Assembly (NCBI GenBank): GCA_030844895.1
Contig: CM061227.1
Coordinates: 113,319,603-113,383,602, forward strand
Length of the DNA stretch: 64,000 nt
Source of the DNA: Ambrosia x helenae
Lineage: Eukaryota > Streptophyta > Magnoliopsida > Asterales > Asteraceae
Direction of reading: 5' to 3'
A program made the position numbers and the translations under genes. The notes under the pieces were generated by a model. It saw nothing but the letters and a program-made list of their open reading frames with translations, was not told where the DNA came from and searched no databases. Each line of letters opens with the position of its first letter. Within the stretch, counting starts at the first letter, position 1. This document shows positions 1 through 11,600 of the stretch, piece by piece.

Positions 1-1055
1 GGTTTTTGAAGATTGACGTCATTGATAAACAACATGCGAATTGAATAAATTGTGTATGTATATATGTTGCCACCATTCAGGTTCGAATGATGGCAGTTTT
101 CTTTGTTGCATAGTTAGAGACAATGGAGGCAGTAGTTATCGTTTGGGTTTAGACACGTGGGGGTGCTTCATTGCTTCTCAGATGGAGAGAGTAATTGAAG
201 GTGTGGCCTATTAGTGTAGAGAGAGAAAAAAGTAGGGAGATACGTGATTTAATTTTAAATTTAATAAAAATTTTAAAAGAGAAAGAGTAAAAAGACCAAA
301 GTGCCCTCATGTGAGAGGCACAAGATTGGGCAGAAAACATAATCTAGACTAGATGGTCAGAGCATTTGCATGGTGGTTAGCAAACCGGGTTCCATTATTG
401 ATTCTATTGAAGAAAATTTTAGTGCCTATAGGAATTGAACCAAAGAGCACTTGGTTTTAAACCACAAATATAACCATCTGAGCTGAGCTGAGTATAATTT
501 AATTTTATATAGGAAATTTATTTTACTAAACTTGAGGTTTTAACCCATCTTTCCTATTCCTATTTTACATTTACTTTATCTTTCTTTTTTACCTTTTTAC
601 CTTTTTTCTAGAACTTTTTCCCTTTACTTCTTATTTTTACCTTTCTTTTTCTTTTTACTTTTTTTCTTCTCCTTCTCTTTTTTCTCCTTTTTCTTCTCCT
701 CCTCCTTCTTCTTCTTCTTGGTTATGTTCCCAGTGCTGACGTTATGAGAATACCTAACGAATTCAAACAATAACGATTGAATTTCTAGGCGTAACATACC
801 AAACCACCACCGCATCACGCAAAAAAATTGTTGCCTGCCACAAACCTATACAACAAACTCTCCATGTTAGGCAGCATGGGTTACCTACTACCCTAGTTAC
901 TATTATTATTGCATATATTTATTTTTAAATATATAAAGTTTTTATTTACAAAGCAAACAAGAACTCAGAGAAGGCTAATTTGATCAATTTAAATCATTTA
1001 AAGCAAAGTGTATAGAAATGAAATTAAATTGCATAACTCATTGTTTGTTAGACTA
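1..1055. other. Intergenic AT-rich DNA, no gene seen
   Basis: No reading frame here resembles a known protein. About 361-480 holds a degenerate tRNA-like stretch with a box-B-like gaattgaacc, possibly an old SINE. About 540-720 is pyrimidine-rich (T/C tracts with CTTCTT repeats); its complement reads as a lysine/glutamate run and is not a gene. Confidence 0.5.
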
Positions 1056-1592
1056 TAAGACCATGTGTAGTGGGGCTTTATATTTATAAAGCCCCTGAAT
1101 GTGATTGGTCCACGTGGCTGCTGAGTCAGCGTGGAGAGAGAAACTGAAAAAGGGGTGTAGTGGTGGGGCTTTATTTATAAAGCCCCTGATGCTGATTGGT
1201 TGATTTTTTTATTTTTTTTTTAATCTTTTAATTCAAAATAATTAAAATAAAATGCAAATAAATATAAAAAAATCACAAATAATAATAAAAACACACAACT
1301 GATATTAAAAAAAAAAGTTACACACATCCTAAATTCCTAAATTACTTATTAATCCTAAATTACTTATTAATCCTAAATTACTTATTAATCCTAAATTAAT
1401 TATTAATCCTAATTTTCTCCACTATGGAGAGTAGTTGTCCCAGGGAAGTAGTACTCGGGTGAGACGGAACGTGAGCTGTCCCGTCCATCAGATCTCGCAT
1501 CTGAGGGGAAGTAGTAGTACTCACGAGGAGGGGTAGGTTGGCTATAGTAGTACTCCTCCTCCTCAATCTCCCTCAGGGCTTCCAAGTCCCCC

Positions 1593-2048
1593 TCAGTTGG
1601 GGAAGTCCCATGGTCTTGGGGGATGGGGATGGGGGTAGTTTGCTGTTGGGGGATGGGGATGGGGGTAGTTTGCTGTTGGGGGATGGGGATGGGGGTAGTT
1701 TGCTGTTGGGGGATGGGGGTGGGGGTAGGGGTAGCAGGAGGGAGATATAACCATAGCCCAGACCAATTCCTCATCCGTCCAGTCATCATCGGCAGGAGGA
1801 TGAGGAGGAAAGGTTGGTTGTGCAGCAGCAGCAGGAGGAAAGGTTGGTTGTGCAGCAGCAGCAGGAGGGAGATATAACCAATGTTGTGGAGGAGGAGGAG
1901 GAGGATAAATAGGAGGTTGTGGAGCAGCAGTAGGAGGAGGAGATGAGGAGAATGGTAGTCTCCGGGGACGGCCCCGTCCCCTGGGATACCGGCGAGAGTA
2001 CTGTCGGAGGTTAGAGGAGGATGAGCCTCCTGGTTGAAAACCAGACAT
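1593..2048 (-). pseudogene. Harbinger companion (Myb/trihelix-like) protein remnant, proline-rich
   Basis: The 151-residue frame starts with a Ser-rich segment and a basic RGRGRPRR stretch that resembles an AT-hook. It continues through Pro-rich sequence to DDDWTDEELVWAM, which looks like the start of the Myb/trihelix DNA-binding domain of the second protein of plant PIF/Harbinger elements. The rest of that domain is absent: the frame runs into a 30-bp tandem repeat (about 1617-1727, roughly 3.7 copies). A second 30-bp repeat (about 1807-1870) encodes a duplicated ten-residue AAAAQPTFPP unit. An overlapping frame at 1409-1789 (minus) repeats the LYLPPA motif before the same repeat, which suggests an old frameshift or internal duplication. 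I assign the family from context plus the WTDEE motif only. Confidence 0.5.
1617..1727. repeat. 30-bp minisatellite inside the Harbinger companion frame
   Basis: The unit GGGGATGGGGATGGGGGTAG followed by TTTGCTGTTG recurs at an exact 30-bp spacing, about 3.7 times. As a multiple of three it keeps all frames open, which explains why overlapping frames appear on both strands here. Confidence 0.85.
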
Positions 2049-2507
2049 ATTATGGTTTGAGGAGGAGGATGAGGAATTGGAGGTGTGGTTGATAAATCTG
2101 ATTTGGTTACCTATTTATAGGGTTAGCAAATTTTGAAATTCAAACGGTTTGGGGGAAAACGTTTGAAATTCAAATTTTGAAATTTAAACGGTTTGGGGGG
2201 AAATTTTGAATTTCAAACGGTTTGGAACAGTAACCGTTTAAAATTTAAAATTTCCAATTATTAATATTATTATCATGTTTATTATTATTATAAAGTTTAT
2301 TATTATTATTATTATTAAAAAAAAAAAAAAAAGTTGACTTTTGACCTTGCCACATGGCAAGGTCTGATTGGATGGAAAAAAATGCATATGGCGTTATAAA
2401 TATAAAGCCCACCCCTCAAATCAGTAAATAGCGCCCCCCTGTAGCGGTGTGGGGGGCGCTATTTTTGAAAAAAATTGATATATAACGCCCGAGTACGGGT
2501 GGTCTAA

Positions 2508-3176
2508 GGAGTGGTGGGGGGGAAGAGGTGGGGGGAAGTGCCATGTGGCACTTGTGGGTCCCTTTTGGGGGGGAAAATAATTGTGGGGAGTGGAAGGGGG
2601 GGAAGAGGTGGGGGGAAGTGCCATGTGGCATTTGTTTTTTCTTTTTTTTTTCTTTTTTTTAACTTTGTTTTTTTTAATAAATATAAAACAAAATTTTAAA
2701 AAACCATAATATTAATTCATAATAAACTACAAAGTTAAATAAAAAAAACACTAAAAACCAAAATTACATGAAATTTAAAAAAAAAAAAACCTTAAAAAAA
2801 ACAACTTAGTTATCGCTAAATTACGACTCATACGAAAACGCCGCCTAAAAGTTCGTTCATCGTATGTTGATTCGGGTGAGAAGTAATCACGTACCAATGA
2901 CTCATTTCCGGTTTCGCGTTCGCGAACTATATACTTTCTACGCTTGGGTGGTTCGGAGGTCCCTTCGTCGTCCGCTATAGCTTTAACGACGTTCTGAACG
3001 GTTGCCATTAACATTTCTGCGCCACTTTCGCCAAAGTCATCCAAAGCGAGTTGATCAAACATATCGTCTGAACTCGAAGAATCGCTCGACATCTTGCAAT
3101 TTTTTTTGAAAATATATGATAGTATTGGGAGGATTATATGAAAAAAATGAGTGTGTTTGTGTGTAGAAAGTTATTG

Positions 3177-3226
<50 letters not shown>

Positions 3227-3475
3227 AATTTTTTTTATTAATATAGCCGTTATTTTCAAACGGTTACTTTTTTTTTCTTTTTTTTTTTTTTTTTTTTTTT
3301 TCAAACGGTAATAATATGTTGAACCAATCAAAAAACGCCACCTGTCCCTCCTCTCCCCCCCCACGCCAGTGCTCTCCTCCCCGCCCTCAGCCCCACGCCG
3401 GTCATCCCGCCCCTATGGCGGCGGTGTTCCCCCCCTCTCCCGCCCTTCTCCCGCCCCCACTCCCACTAGTCTTAC
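2508..3475 (-). mobile_element. Harbinger-derived element with transposase N-terminus (bounds approximate)
   Basis: The segment begins with a G-rich end (GGAGTGGTGGGG) right after the TAA that closes the preceding element, and ends with a C-rich stretch (CCCCACTCCCACTAG). The two ends are roughly inverted. A 77-bp tandem duplication lies at about 2511-2631, each copy ending GTGCCATGTGGCA. A (TA)n run fills about 3178-3220 and poly-T about 3280-3301. The interior carries the N-terminus of an ALP1-like transposase. The flanking trinucleotides (TAA left, TTA right) do not match, so the boundaries are a best guess. Confidence 0.45.
2775..3092 (-). pseudogene. ALP1-like Harbinger transposase, N-terminal fragment
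   Basis: The frame starts with an acidic/serine N-terminus (MSSDSSSSDD), then RRKYIVRERE and DYFSPESTYDERTFRRRFRM. That is the N-terminal signature of plant PIF/Harbinger (HARBI1/ALP1-like) transposases and parallels the copy at 8.6 kb (DYFADDCVYTDELFRRRFRM). It stops resembling the family just after MSRNLAI and runs into poly-T, so the whole DDE catalytic part is missing. The fragment is inactive as a transposase. Confidence 0.8.
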
Positions 3476-3675
3476 GCAATCATGTGACAGGAAACAAATT
3501 CTAGTTTCTTTCATATTCTATACATATTATGTACGGAGGATAATAACTTACTAGTTTTCAAAAACACCAATTCAAAAATAGTATTTATAGGCTAAATACA
3601 CATTATTTGCACTCTATAAAATTTGATTTCCCAACCTTTATTGTTAACCTTTAATTGGTAAGCAAACCCAACCAA

Positions 3676-4442
3676 TTAAATCATACGAAGAAATTGTTGA
3701 ACTATTTCAGCTTTTATCGAACATTGACGACTATTCGTGAAATGGGGGAACAGATAATTGGGTGAGGAAAGGCGATGCGCAGGGGGTTTATTCAGTGAAC
3801 AAAGCTAAACAATTGATTAGGAACGATCCACATTCGAATCTTCACACCCAAATGAACTAGAAAGGATGGGTTCTCTTGAAGTGTAAATTAATGGTTGGGA
3901 GAGCACTTCTTAATCGTCTTCCTTGGAGGGTGGAGCTGATTAGAAGAGGGATAGTTTTGCCGACTGATTCTTGTGTTTTTTGTAACTCAGATCAGGAGAC
4001 AACACTCCATTTGTTCACAAGTTGTTTATTTGCAGCGGAGGTTTGGTCGAGAATTGAATCTTGGTGCGGATTGTCCCCAATCTTTGCTTTTGATGTGGTG
4101 GATCTCTTGAAGACGGTTAATGTTCAAGCTAAGACGAAGTAGACGAAATACATACTAAGAGGTATTATTTTTACTACGATGTGGACTTTGTGGATTGAAC
4201 GAAATGATAGAATCTTCAAAGGTAAAAGTCGGAGAGCTATTGAAGTGGTGGAAAGTATTAAATTAACGTCGTTTTTTTTATTTGAAATAGATCTAGATTA
4301 AAAGGATTAGATTGGCTTGTTTGGTGTAAATATCCTTTGGATTTGATGTAATGTCGTCTTTGCCCGGGGGTCCTTGCTTTGAGGACCACTTTATGGCGTT
4401 TTGTTGAATGAAAATTGCCTTCTGAAAGAAAAAGAAAAAAAA
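3676..4442 (+). pseudogene. 5'-truncated L1-type LINE, 3' end (zf-RVT region)
   Basis: Reading + with frame changes gives the C-terminal zinc-binding region of plant L1-like reverse transcriptases: WVRKGDAQGVYSV at about 3755-3795, then LLKCKLMVGRALLNRLPWRV, CVFCNSDQETTLHLFTSC (the CxxC...HxxxxC knuckle) and VWSRIESWC at 3876-4142, then TMWTLWIERNDRIFKG downstream. Stops at about 3858-3860 and at 4140 interrupt it. It ends in an A-rich tail at about 4425-4442. A possible imperfect target duplication (about aacccaaccaa at 3665-3676, aaccccaaccaa after the tail) sets the left edge. The catalytic reverse-transcriptase domain is absent. Confidence 0.75.
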
Positions 4443-4507
4443 ACCCCAACCAACTTTTGGTTACTCGCTAATAATTCTAATTCGTATCTAACTACCCTTT
4501 TATTACT

Positions 4508-4593
4508 CATCACTTCACTACTTATAATATACTTCTATTTTTTTCAACCTCATCACTTCACTACTTATAATATACTTCTATTTTTTTGCAACC
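4508..4593. repeat. 43-bp tandem duplication
   Basis: A unit starting CATCACTTCACTACTTATAA occurs at 4508 and again at 4551, nearly identical. It lies in AT-rich non-coding DNA next to the LINE tail. Confidence 0.8.
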
Positions 4594-4765
4594 CTAAGTA
4601 TATTATATTATATATACTATATTAATTTTACGACACTTCAATAGTGTCTATGAGCTAATTTACGCCGGCACATAGATTTTTAACATGTACATATATCTAT
4701 TTATTATTGCAATTGAACACACATATATTATATTGTTTCTTAATATTGCCATTTATTTATTTATA

Positions 4766-5222
4766 TAACTTTATTTTCTTTCAATTTAACTATCAAACTT
4801 TTATCTTTTAAGATTTAAAACCTAGGCTAATAACTTAGCTTAACTTTATTTTCCTCTAATTTGACCACCAAACCTTGACCATCAAACTTTTAGCATTTAG
4901 GATTTCAAACTTTGAGCACCAAACTTTTATCTTTTAGGATTTCAAACTTTGAGCACCAAACTTTTAGCTTTTATGATTTCAAAATTTGACCACCCAACTT
5001 TGACCACTAACTTTCTTACTAACTTATGTACTTTATTTTCTCTCAATTTGACCGCCAATCTTTGACCGCCAAACTTTTAGCTTTTAAAATTTCAAACTTT
5101 ACCACCAAACTTTTAGCTTTTAGTATTTCAAACTTTGACCACCCAACTTTGGCCATTAACTTTCTTACTAACTTGTGTATTTTCTTTTCTTCCAATTTGA
5201 CCACCAAACTTTTAACATTTAG
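4766..5222. repeat. Higher-order tandem repeat field
   Basis: A unit of about 37-45 bp (ACCACCAAACTTTTAGCTTT followed by TAGGATTTCAAACTTTG) recurs many times with drift. It is grouped into a longer unit of about 160-170 bp that ends with AACTTTCTTACTAACTT and TTTATTTTCTCTCAATTTGAC (about 4850-5030, 5030-5190, then partial copies). The apparent open frames on both strands (5026-5268 and 5043-5264) are consequences of the repeat, not genes. Confidence 0.75.
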
Positions 5223-6600
5223 TCGCGAGTATTTTTTTGAAGCCCACGCGACAATAACAGTCATTTAGTATTATCTTTTATGTCCACGAAACCGTCCACA
5301 ATTACGCAAAAGAATGCAGGAAAATCGTTACCCATAATGCTACTAAACACTTCTGCACAACAAACGTGCCCCGCTGCTTTGCGACGGGTTAACAAAAACC
5401 CTTTTTATTCTTATGGTTCACTCGTCTTGGAGTGGATATTTGTTAAAATCTTTCTGGTGACAAGTCCATTTAACATTACTCTCTTATTCCTTTTGTTAAA
5501 AAAGAAAAAAGAAAAAGTAAGAAGACAAATGCCACCCCTTAGGTTCTTGGCTTTGTCCCAACCCTAGCATTCCGGGGATTAAGGATGATATATGTAATTT
5601 CTCGCACTTTAGAACCGAATGTAAAACTTTTGCAAAGCACATGACCATGCATATGATTCACTCTATAACTAATCTTGCACAAACCTCCACTGCAAATTAG
5701 GATGAAACTGCCATCCAAGTTTGTTAAGACAGAACGATTACGACTACTTTGGTAATTAAGTTATAAATTATCATAAAATACCACAATTATAACTATTTTA
5801 TTTTAATAAAACAAAAAATAATCATGTAATAAAAGAAACTTAGTCTAATCTGCTACATAAAGTTATGAAAAGATGGCCGGCCATTTTGTAGGCAAACAGC
5901 ATGATGGTTTGACGAGGTGTGCCTGGAATTTTAGGGTTGTTCCATCCATTTCTTTTCGTGCAAACTTTTCAAAGTTTTATCATCACTTTATAATTATGAT
6001 CGATGTAGCCAATCTATATAATTATCAATGATAGATGCATGATTTTCCGCTATAAAATTAATAAAGGTTTCTATTATTGATATAACTTTCTCCTCGATCA
6101 TCTACACACCCTTCATAGACATCGCATAGGTGTATACCCGGCGTATACCTTTTCTAATTTCAAATAAAAATAAAAATGTAAGAAATTAGTATTAGGGTAA
6201 GGTCGTAACCTTAGACAATGGGTGGGGGGGGGGGGGTCAAAGTGACATTATACCATGTCAAAACGTATGGTAATCCAAATTTATACTGTCCAATCAAAAT
6301 GTATTACATTTGAGCTGATTTGTTTCCAAACAAAACGAACTCTAACTTCGATTAATTACGATATCGATACAGTGCATCAATTGAAAACCGCAAAAATAAA
6401 TATCATTAATAGTCCCGATAGTATCGATACTGTTCGGACGAAATTAATATATTCAGATTATATCAATTCAATATGTCAGATTAGCTAAAATCAATATAAC
6501 TACGATTACGAATTCATGAAAAAGTGTTTATATTAATATGGACATATAGTTGTTATGCCATATATCTTACAGATTAACTAACGCTTTGTTTTCGAGTTTA
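5223..6600. other. Stretch without recognisable gene
   Basis: A 95-codon frame at 5280-5567 (+) and a 77-codon frame at 6255-6488 (+) match no family I recognise and have no supporting context. A GGCCGGCC site is at 5877-5884 and a run of 14 G near 6223-6237. I see no promoter or exon structure. Confidence 0.5.
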
Positions 6601-7250
6601 CTAATGGAAAAAAAGGAATAGAGATTAAACTTTTGAGAGAAAAGAAATGGAGGGAAACAGAAAGATATAAGTTTGTTTTGTGTTCCTGAGATTGAAGAAA
6701 AGAAAAAAAAAAAAAACTAAATTTTATGTGTTCTTGAAAGGAAGAGAAAATGTAGGCTTAATTTTACTACTATACCCTTATTTGGTATTATAATTGATTA
6801 AGTATGATGGTAATAGTAAATGCTAGGACCTTTTATTTTTATTTTTCCTTTCACTTCCTTCTATCTTGCAAGAAATTCAAGATAATAATAATGTTACAAA
6901 AATGGAATGGAGTATTACGATAAAATGGAAAAAAAATGTTTTGTTGGTCAAGTTAATGGAATAATTCATTACCTTCTTCATTTGGTTCCCTCTAAAAACC
7001 CAAAATCCATTCCATGCATCCCCTGTTTTTTTTGTTCATTACATTCCCTTTGTCACCATTCATCACCACCGACCACCACCACCACCACCCACCTCTAACG
7101 CCACCACCGACCACCGTCAACCGACTATTAATTATTATATATAACCTTTTAAGTATGTTCCGATACGTTACCACCATTTTGATTAAAGATATCAACATCA
7201 AATAGTCATAGCTATGATAGCGACAACTAACATTGCCTAGTATGTGTGTG
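6600..7250. repeat. Diverged CCACC-rich MITE-like repeat
   Basis: The region has ATGGAATGGAGTATTACGAT near 6903, then GTTGGTCAAGTTAATGGAAT, a CCATTCCATGC segment, and a (CCACCA)n minisatellite at about 7057-7120. The same order of parts, in reverse orientation, is found at 13.92-14.61 kb, so this is probably a decayed copy of that repeat. Short histidine/proline or glycine/tryptophan frames here come from the minisatellite. A short GT run lies at about 7242-7254. Confidence 0.45.
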
Positions 7251-8120
7251 TGTGTCCCACACAAAATAGGTCTCTCTCTATCTCTCTCCCTTGTTATTCC
7301 GGTGATAATCCAACGCTTATTCGGATCAGAGGGTAATCACATGAAGAATTGTCTTATTGTGACGAGTATGAAGACGTTTTTATAGATCCAACCAGTTGAT
7401 TCGATCCATAAGCGCTCAGATCGAGTTCTCTCATATGGAAGCTACCATCTAAATCTCATGGGTGATCAAGAGTTTGTCTTTAGCTGGATAGGGTTTATAA
7501 CTCAAAGGTGGGTTACGCGTAACTTATTGTCCGTATACCTTTTATGTAATTTGTTTTGTTTGTGGAATTTCATGATAAACGTTTCAATTAAAATAAATAC
7601 GCTACGCAACGAACGTATTTTGGTTCTAATTGCAAAAGTTAATTGATTATTGATCCACCAGCTTCAGTGCATACACCACTTGTGCATTATTTCAATCGTC
7701 CAAATAGGTGCATTCCCTTTTACATAAGATTTAAGTGATTAAAACCTAAAGTTATATGGACTTTGATTCCGACCAATAATCATTTGAAGTTTGATTACTA
7801 CAATCATTCTACTCTTTTATCATCTTTCTATTCTATGTCCTTTAGTTAACAATAATCATTTGCTACAACGAGAATATCGCAAATTATTGATTTCTTATCG
7901 AGCACTGAGTTTGAGGTGAGCCACGTCAATGTACACTAAAGTAGATAAAAATAAAAGTTGAGATGATTCTGATCCTAATGTCCAAATTGGAGTTGGAAGA
8001 ACATCTTGTAAAATTTTAGCGATCTTGCAGGTCGACATGCTACCTATTTTTAAAACTTTGATGAATTTATATGTTGTGTTTACACAACATTATACAAGTC
8101 TTTAATAACAAAGTACCCAA
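7251..8120. other. Stretch without recognisable gene
   Basis: Low-complexity AT-rich DNA. The one frame near 60 codons (7458-7646, +) has no recognisable motif. No repeat, TIR or polyA signal stands out. Confidence 0.5.
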
Positions 8121-8129
8121 CTACATATA

Positions 8130-8270
8130 CAAGGAAAGAAATAAGAAATTATGAGTTAGTTTAATTGGATAATTTATATAAGCTAACTAGCAAAAGTACC
8201 CGCGTGTTACTCACGGTAAGAAATTAAATTATGAGGTAGTTTAATTGGACAATTAATTGTATGCAACTAG
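8130..8270. repeat. Helitron-like 3' end and flanking direct repeat
   Basis: The minus strand reads ACCGTGAGTAACACGCGGGT then ACTTTTGCTAG|TTAG (about 8186-8219): a short GC-rich hairpin a few bases before CTAG, as at Helitron 3' termini. On either side is a direct repeat (AAATTATGAGTTAGTTTAAT near 8146; AAATTATGAGGTAGTTTAAT near 8224). No Rep/helicase gene is present, so at most this is a non-autonomous end. Confidence 0.4.
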
Positions 8271-8605
8271 CCCATTTAGGCTGTGGGGTATGGGGTCGGG
8301 GAAGGGGCTCGGGGGCTGATGTGGCTCTTTTTGCCGAACGGGAACACCGCCCCCCCCCCCGACCAGGCTTCGGTGAACTCGGCAACATTCCCCCGATGGT
8401 ACCGACCCACTTTTCAAGAAATATAAACGTTAAAATATGAACGTTGGGGGTTTTTTGAACGTTAGGAAAAAAAAAAAAAAAAAACTTTTTATCTATATAT
8501 ATATATATATTTAACCTTTCATTTTATACAAACTCAAATAAAACTACCCCCTCTTCATACATACTCCCAAATTTATAAACTACACAACAAATTTTTTTTA
8601 CAATC

Positions 8606-11600
8606 ATGAGTACGTCTTCAGACGAGGCAAACGTTGCTAATTTTTTCGCGGGCGCGATGGTTGAAACGGCAAAAATATTGTTGGAGTTTGTAGATAGTGA
8701 CGACGAAACAACTTCGGAACCAAGAACAAGACGGGCCGCTTTAAACAGAGATCGTGAAGGTATATTTTATTTTTTATAACTTTTAATTTACTTAATGTTT
8801 TATATTTCATGTGTTATATTTTTTGATATTTATTTATGTTATGGTATTATATTTTCTTATACTTTTTTTTTAATTTAAGGTGCACACGATCGTTTGGTTG
8901 CTGACTACTTCGCTGACGACTGCGTATACACGGACGAACTATTTAGGCGTCGCTTTCGAATGAGTCGGCGATTATTCCAACGAATTGCCAACGACATTGT
9001 AACACCCCAACCGATGGCGGAAACATCGAGGTGTCACGTAGTGACGATTGCTCAATAGCTCATGGTACTAAAGTGTAAATTTGAATACATTGATTAAATA
9101 ATTTATTACATTGAAATGAAATTACAGGATACAATAATTCTAAAGTGACAAGTCTAGCTAAAATACAATGTAGTCAAGACTGAAATATAAAATCCAAAAG
9201 CCTAAAAGAAGCGTCTCAAAACAACCTGAAACATGTACGAAAATGATTTGGTCAATACAAAATGTATTGGTGAGCATACCCTGTTTGATTAAATATAATA
9301 GGAAAAGTGTTTAGCAATTCATGTGCGGGTACCATTTGCAATTATGTAATAAGTAATATCCGTTCAAAATCAACCCTATGTAAAGAAAAGCAGATATATA
9401 TATAGTATGCGCTAGTAGTAATGTAATACATAGTAATGACAAGGACTCTCAACAGAGTCACAAGGGTATATACCATAGTACTATTCATTGAAATGCAGAC
9501 CCTCAAAGGTTAATGATTTTGACAAGTCATAGACACACAAATTAACATAAAGCAAACACACATGAGAATTGCATTTAGTAAAAGAAATAGAAACTTGATT
9601 GTAAGTACATGAGTCACCCCAAAATGTAAAACAGTAAAAAAAGGGAAAGATATACTCACTTTGATTTCAATGATGAGCTTGTATAAAGTCGACAAGGAAC
9701 AATGAATTATGCTTGAATCTTAAACATCGGTTTGACAGGAATTTGTAATGTCGCACTCTGAATTTATGATAATCTAATTATAAATATATCAAAGATTAAT
9801 TTTACTATAGGGTTTATTGACTCAATGATTGTCCGGCGACGGAGACTTTAATGACTTTTAACTAAATACCTTGATAGATTAAGTAGGTTCATAGTTGCAT
9901 TAGATTGAATAAATTTAGGACCCAACAATTTATATCATAGTGTAACACAAAAATTATAGGGGATACGTAGCGTTTTACTTTTTTTAACATTTGAGAAACA
10001 TATCTTATGTGTAATTAATTACTCTTAGCCAAAAATAAAATTTCATCTATACATTTTGTAAAACTATATTAACATAATAATGCCTTATTATTCTAGAAAA
10101 CGGAAAATGTGTTCTAAGTAAAAGATTTAGAAAAGTTGAGACTTTTTTTTTATATAAATTTTTACTATAAGCACCATATTGAACTCAACATTATAAATCC
10201 GAAGAAGACGAAGTACTCAAACACTACCATAACTGTTCGTTTATTGTTTTATGAAAATTGTGATAATATAAGACTACAAAAGTGTTTAAAAAAATAGATA
10301 CCAACTAATAGGATGTATTTTAAGAAAATAACCAATTCCGTTATGTGGTAGCAAAAGATGTCGAAAACTACAGAAGTCGTCAACTTTAAAATAGCCATTA
10401 TAGCATAACAATTTTACTAGAAAATAGCTTGGTTGATGTTAATCTGTATATCCGTGTGTGTGGGATTCTAGCCGAGTAAACCAACAAACATGAAAAAAAA
10501 AAAAACTAATTCAAATCTGTGGCATTAAACAAGGTTTTAGTCGCCATAACAAAAGGAGTCGCAAAACCAAATTCTAACAAGTTAATCATTAATAGATAAA
10601 AAGTAAACGAGCGGACTATTACCTTGATGGTGGAACATAAGCAAATCGGAGTAGCGCGGTAGCTTGTTCAAAACAAGGGTGGCGATGACATTTTGTGTAT
10701 TGTAGTTCCTAATGGATGGTGGATTTTGATCGTGAAAGAACAATGGACGGTGGTGGCGTTAGTGTCCAATTCTATCTCGGCAATCAACGATGGAAATGGA
10801 GTTTGGTGTTACTCGTCGGTTGCGGCTTGTCAGGCGATAGCAACCGAAAATAAAGAAAGGGATGGGTGGTGTGATCGTAGTTCACTAGAAAATAGATGTG
10901 TTTCTATTTAGCCTATACCGAAGTTTATATCTTAGTTCCAAAATGATCCATTGAAATTATTATATTAAATCCTCAATGTTGATTACAATACCGGTTACGA
11001 GACTTGGTCGATTAATTTCTTTGAGTCATATGGTTGTTACTCAGCCATGAATAAATGTGTAATAATTGCATATAGTCTTGTGATATTCTTATTATTACTA
11101 TAATTACTATAATATTGTAACTGCACAAGAAGGTTTTAAAATAAATACACCATTTATAATATTCCAAACATAATTATGATGACTTTTTCTTTCATACAAC
11201 CGTTACTAGTTTTTTTTTTATTATAAAAGTAGTTGATTTAATTATTTCATGACCTTAGTTTTTTTTTTCATCAAGTAATACAATAGTGACGTTTTTTTTT
11301 TTCAAAGATATATTATGTAATATGTTGAAATAACAATTTAATAAACTATACTATGTTTAGATATACGAATTCAATTAAAAACGTAGGAAGAATCCAAGCA
11401 AAAATATAATAATCGAATGAAACCCAACTTTTATAAACATTGAAAAATAATATAAAATATAAGGACTATAAATGACAACTTGATGAAAAACGAGGGTGAC
11501 GGTTGTCACAGACATGGCTACTTATGATGAGTTTTTCACACTACGCTATGATGCTAGAGGAAGACGAGGTTTTACGACGCTACAAAAGTGCACTTCCGCA

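Larger units (their letters stand above)
1059..2504 (-). mobile_element. Non-autonomous PIF/Harbinger element
   Basis: A TAA trinucleotide flanks the element on both sides (1056-1058 and 2505-2507), the TWA duplication expected for PIF/Harbinger. The ends are imperfect inverted repeats: GACCATGTGTAGTGGGGC on the left, and GACCACCCGTACTCGGGC when the right end is read on the minus strand. Subterminal hairpins occur: a GGGGCTTTA...TAAAGCCCC palindrome twice near the left end (about 1073-1098 and 1165-1190) and a GC-rich hairpin at about 2427-2466. The interior encodes a proline-rich reading frame on the minus strand but no DDE transposase, so it would need one in trans. Confidence 0.75.

Noticed and set aside
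624..818. 64-codon lysine/glutamate-rich frame on the minus strand
   Set aside because: Entirely a product of the pyrimidine-rich low-complexity tract.
5026..5268. 80-codon frame in the tandem repeat field
   Set aside because: The frame follows repeat units, with an equivalent frame on the other strand.
10693..10911. 72-codon frame inside solo LTR 1
   Set aside because: No homologous frame in the other solo LTRs and no motif.
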